Shown: positions 6,310 to 7,335 of the stretch, piece by piece
Numbering within the stretch: the stretch's first letter is position 1
Layout of the letters: every line of letters begins with the position of its first letter
NCBI GenBank assembly: GCA_035559335.1
Contig: DATMBH010000210.1
Location: forward strand, 1-7,335
Direction of reading: 5' to 3'
From: DASXPG01 sp035559335
GTDB lineage: Bacteria > Gemmatimonadota > Gemmatimonadetes > Gemmatimonadales > JACORV01
DNA: 7,335 nt
Position numbers and translations under genes: made by a program
Notes under the pieces: model-generated
The model's input: the letters and a program-made list of their open reading frames with translations, nothing else
Databases searched by the model: none
What the model was told of the DNA's origin: nothing

Positions 6310-7335
6310 ATGCTGGCGCTCGCGCTTCAGCTGGCGCTGGCTCCCCCTCAGCAACCGCCGTCTGACTTCGCGCGCGCCGAGTCGCTGCTCGCTTCGGGCC
6401 GCCTCACCGAGGCGCGGGCAGCCACCGAACGGCTGCTGCGCCGCAGCCCCGACGATCCCCGCCTCCTTACGCTGTTAGGTCGCATCCACCTCGATTGGCC
6501 GGTGTTCGGCCGCTACGCCGCCGAGTCGCTGTTCGTGCGCGCCTCGCGCCTCGACCCGGCCAACCCGGAGCCGTTCTACTGGATCGGCCGCACCGGCCTC
6601 GCGCTGGGTGGCGACGACGGCGAGATGATGTCGCGGCCCGCCCTGCTCGAGGTGCTGCGGCTTCAGCCCGACTACCGCGACGCCTGGGAGCTGTGGCTCA
6701 GGCTGTATCGCGGCGATGCTGAGCGGCGCGACGCCGTGGAGGCACTGGAAGCTCACGCCGGCAGCGCCGGCGCTGACCTGAAGCGCTCGCAGCTACTGCT
6801 CGAGCTGCGCGATTATCCGCGCGCGCTGGCGCTGCTGGCCCGCGCGCTGTTCGAGAGCGGCGCCGACAGCGCCGGGGCCCGAACCTACGAGCTTGCGCTA
6901 CGCCTAGCGCACCTGGACACCGATTCAGTGCTGTGGAAACAAGTGCGGGGCATCGCCACGCCCCGCGAGCGCGAGGAGTATCTGCGCATCGGCCCCGGGG
7001 AGCGCGAGGACTTTTTAAGGCTGTTCTGGGCGCGCCGCGACCCGCACCTAGCCAGTCCGCTCAACGAGCGGATGGGCGAGCACTTCCGCCGCATGGCGGA
7101 GGCCCGGCGGCAGTTCGCGCTGCTGCACCCTAACGCACGCTATCACCGCTCGCGCCTGTGGCGCGCCCTTGCCGGCGGCCTGGGCGAACCGCCCGGGCCC
7201 GAGCTGCGCGGCGTCATCGACGCCGCCCGCGCCACGCCCTGCGTGGCCGAGCTGCCGACCGCCGCCGTGGAGGTGCTGAGCGGCACCATGTCGGCCGGCT
7301 CGCTCGACAGCGCTGGCCAGACCACCGTCAACCTC
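6310..7335 (+). CDS. TPR protein with probable GWxTD domain (3' end missing)
   Basis: The frame is open from ATG 6310 to the window edge: 342 codons with no stop. An in-frame TGA at 6280 and a Shine-Dalgarno sequence at 6295 fix the start, one base after the rhomboid stop. The N-terminus (MLALALQLALAPPQ) is a short hydrophobic stretch without basic residues, so it is a weak signal peptide candidate. Residues about 18-125 form helical TPR-like repeats, for example ARAESLLASGRLTEARAATE, then FVRASRLDPANPEPFYWIG and LLEVLRLQPDYRDAW. Residues about 160-205 may hold another. Then EREDFLRLFWARRDP (231-245), LNERMGEHFRRMAEARRQF and YHRSR resemble the start of the GWxTD domain, common in Gemmatimonadota, Acidobacteriota and Bacteroidota envelope proteins. 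The diagnostic Asp-Arg-Gly-x-Val-Tyr part would lie just past the edge. Function is unknown; codon use matches the neighbours. Confidence 0.85.
   Translation, partial: MLALALQLALAPPQQPPSDFARAESLLASGRLTEARAATERLLRRSPDDPRLLTLLGRIHLDWPVFGRYAAESLFVRASRLDPANPEPFYWIGRTGLALGGDDGEMMSRPALLEVLRLQPDYRDAWELWLRLYRGDAERRDAVEALEAHAGSAGADLKRSQLLLELRDYPRALALLARALFESGADSAGARTYELALRLAHLDTDSVLWKQVRGIATPREREEYLRIGPGEREDFLRLFWARRDPHLASPLNERMGEHFRRMAEARRQFALLHPNARYHRSRLWRALAGGLGEPPGPELRGVIDAARATPCVAELPTAAVEVLSGTMSAGSLDSAGQTTVNL

Noticed and set aside
5334..6311. 325-codon open frame on the - strand opposite the rhomboid gene
   Set aside because: Its product is a low-complexity, Arg/Glu/His/Gln-rich chain without motifs, while the + strand encodes a clear rhomboid. 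It is a typical high-GC antisense shadow.
1..7335. CRISPR array, tRNA/rRNA gene, insertion sequence, phage, toxin-antitoxin or defence system
   Set aside because: No spaced direct repeats, cloverleaf-like segment, transposase, terminal repeats or defence-type domains were seen. The space is filled by the coupled genes listed.

Overview
The window is a dense, high-GC (about 70% by eye) stretch of bacterial chromosome. All genes lie on the + strand, and there is no non-coding gap longer than about 25 bases. The gene mix suggests a Gemmatimonadota-like Gram-negative bacterium: a stand-alone lipoprotein with a TonB C-terminal domain, a rhomboid protease with a DUF6576-like tail, and a secreted-type TPR protein that appears to enter a GWxTD domain. 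This assignment is inferred from protein style and base composition, not from a search.

Layout, left to right: the last 24 codons of an unidentified upstream gene (to 77); mutS, DNA mismatch recognition ATPase (74-2626); a small lipoprotein with a TonB C-terminal domain (2623-3033); cystathionine beta-synthase with a C-terminal CBS pair (3030-4418); ddl, D-alanine--D-alanine ligase (4415-5431); a six-helix-type rhomboid protease with a C-terminal cytoplasmic tail (5457-6308); and a 5' fragment of a TPR plus probable GWxTD protein that runs off the right edge (6310-7335).

The first five genes are joined by four consecutive identical GTGA overlaps, where the GTG start shares bases with the TGA stop before it. 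The last two genes follow after 25 bases and 1 base. Three of the four GTGA junctions show no Shine-Dalgarno sequence, so translational coupling is likely and the set probably forms one operon. No promoter, terminator, RNA gene, mobile element or CRISPR array was seen.

The products do not form an obvious single pathway. They cover DNA repair, sulfur amino acid metabolism (transsulfuration), peptidoglycan precursor synthesis, membrane proteolysis and envelope-type proteins. This looks like a compact housekeeping operon rather than a defence island or a new multi-gene system. The less ordinary parts are the TonB-domain lipoprotein, the rhomboid with GASA at its active-site serine, the TPR/GWxTD fragment and the run of GTGA junctions.
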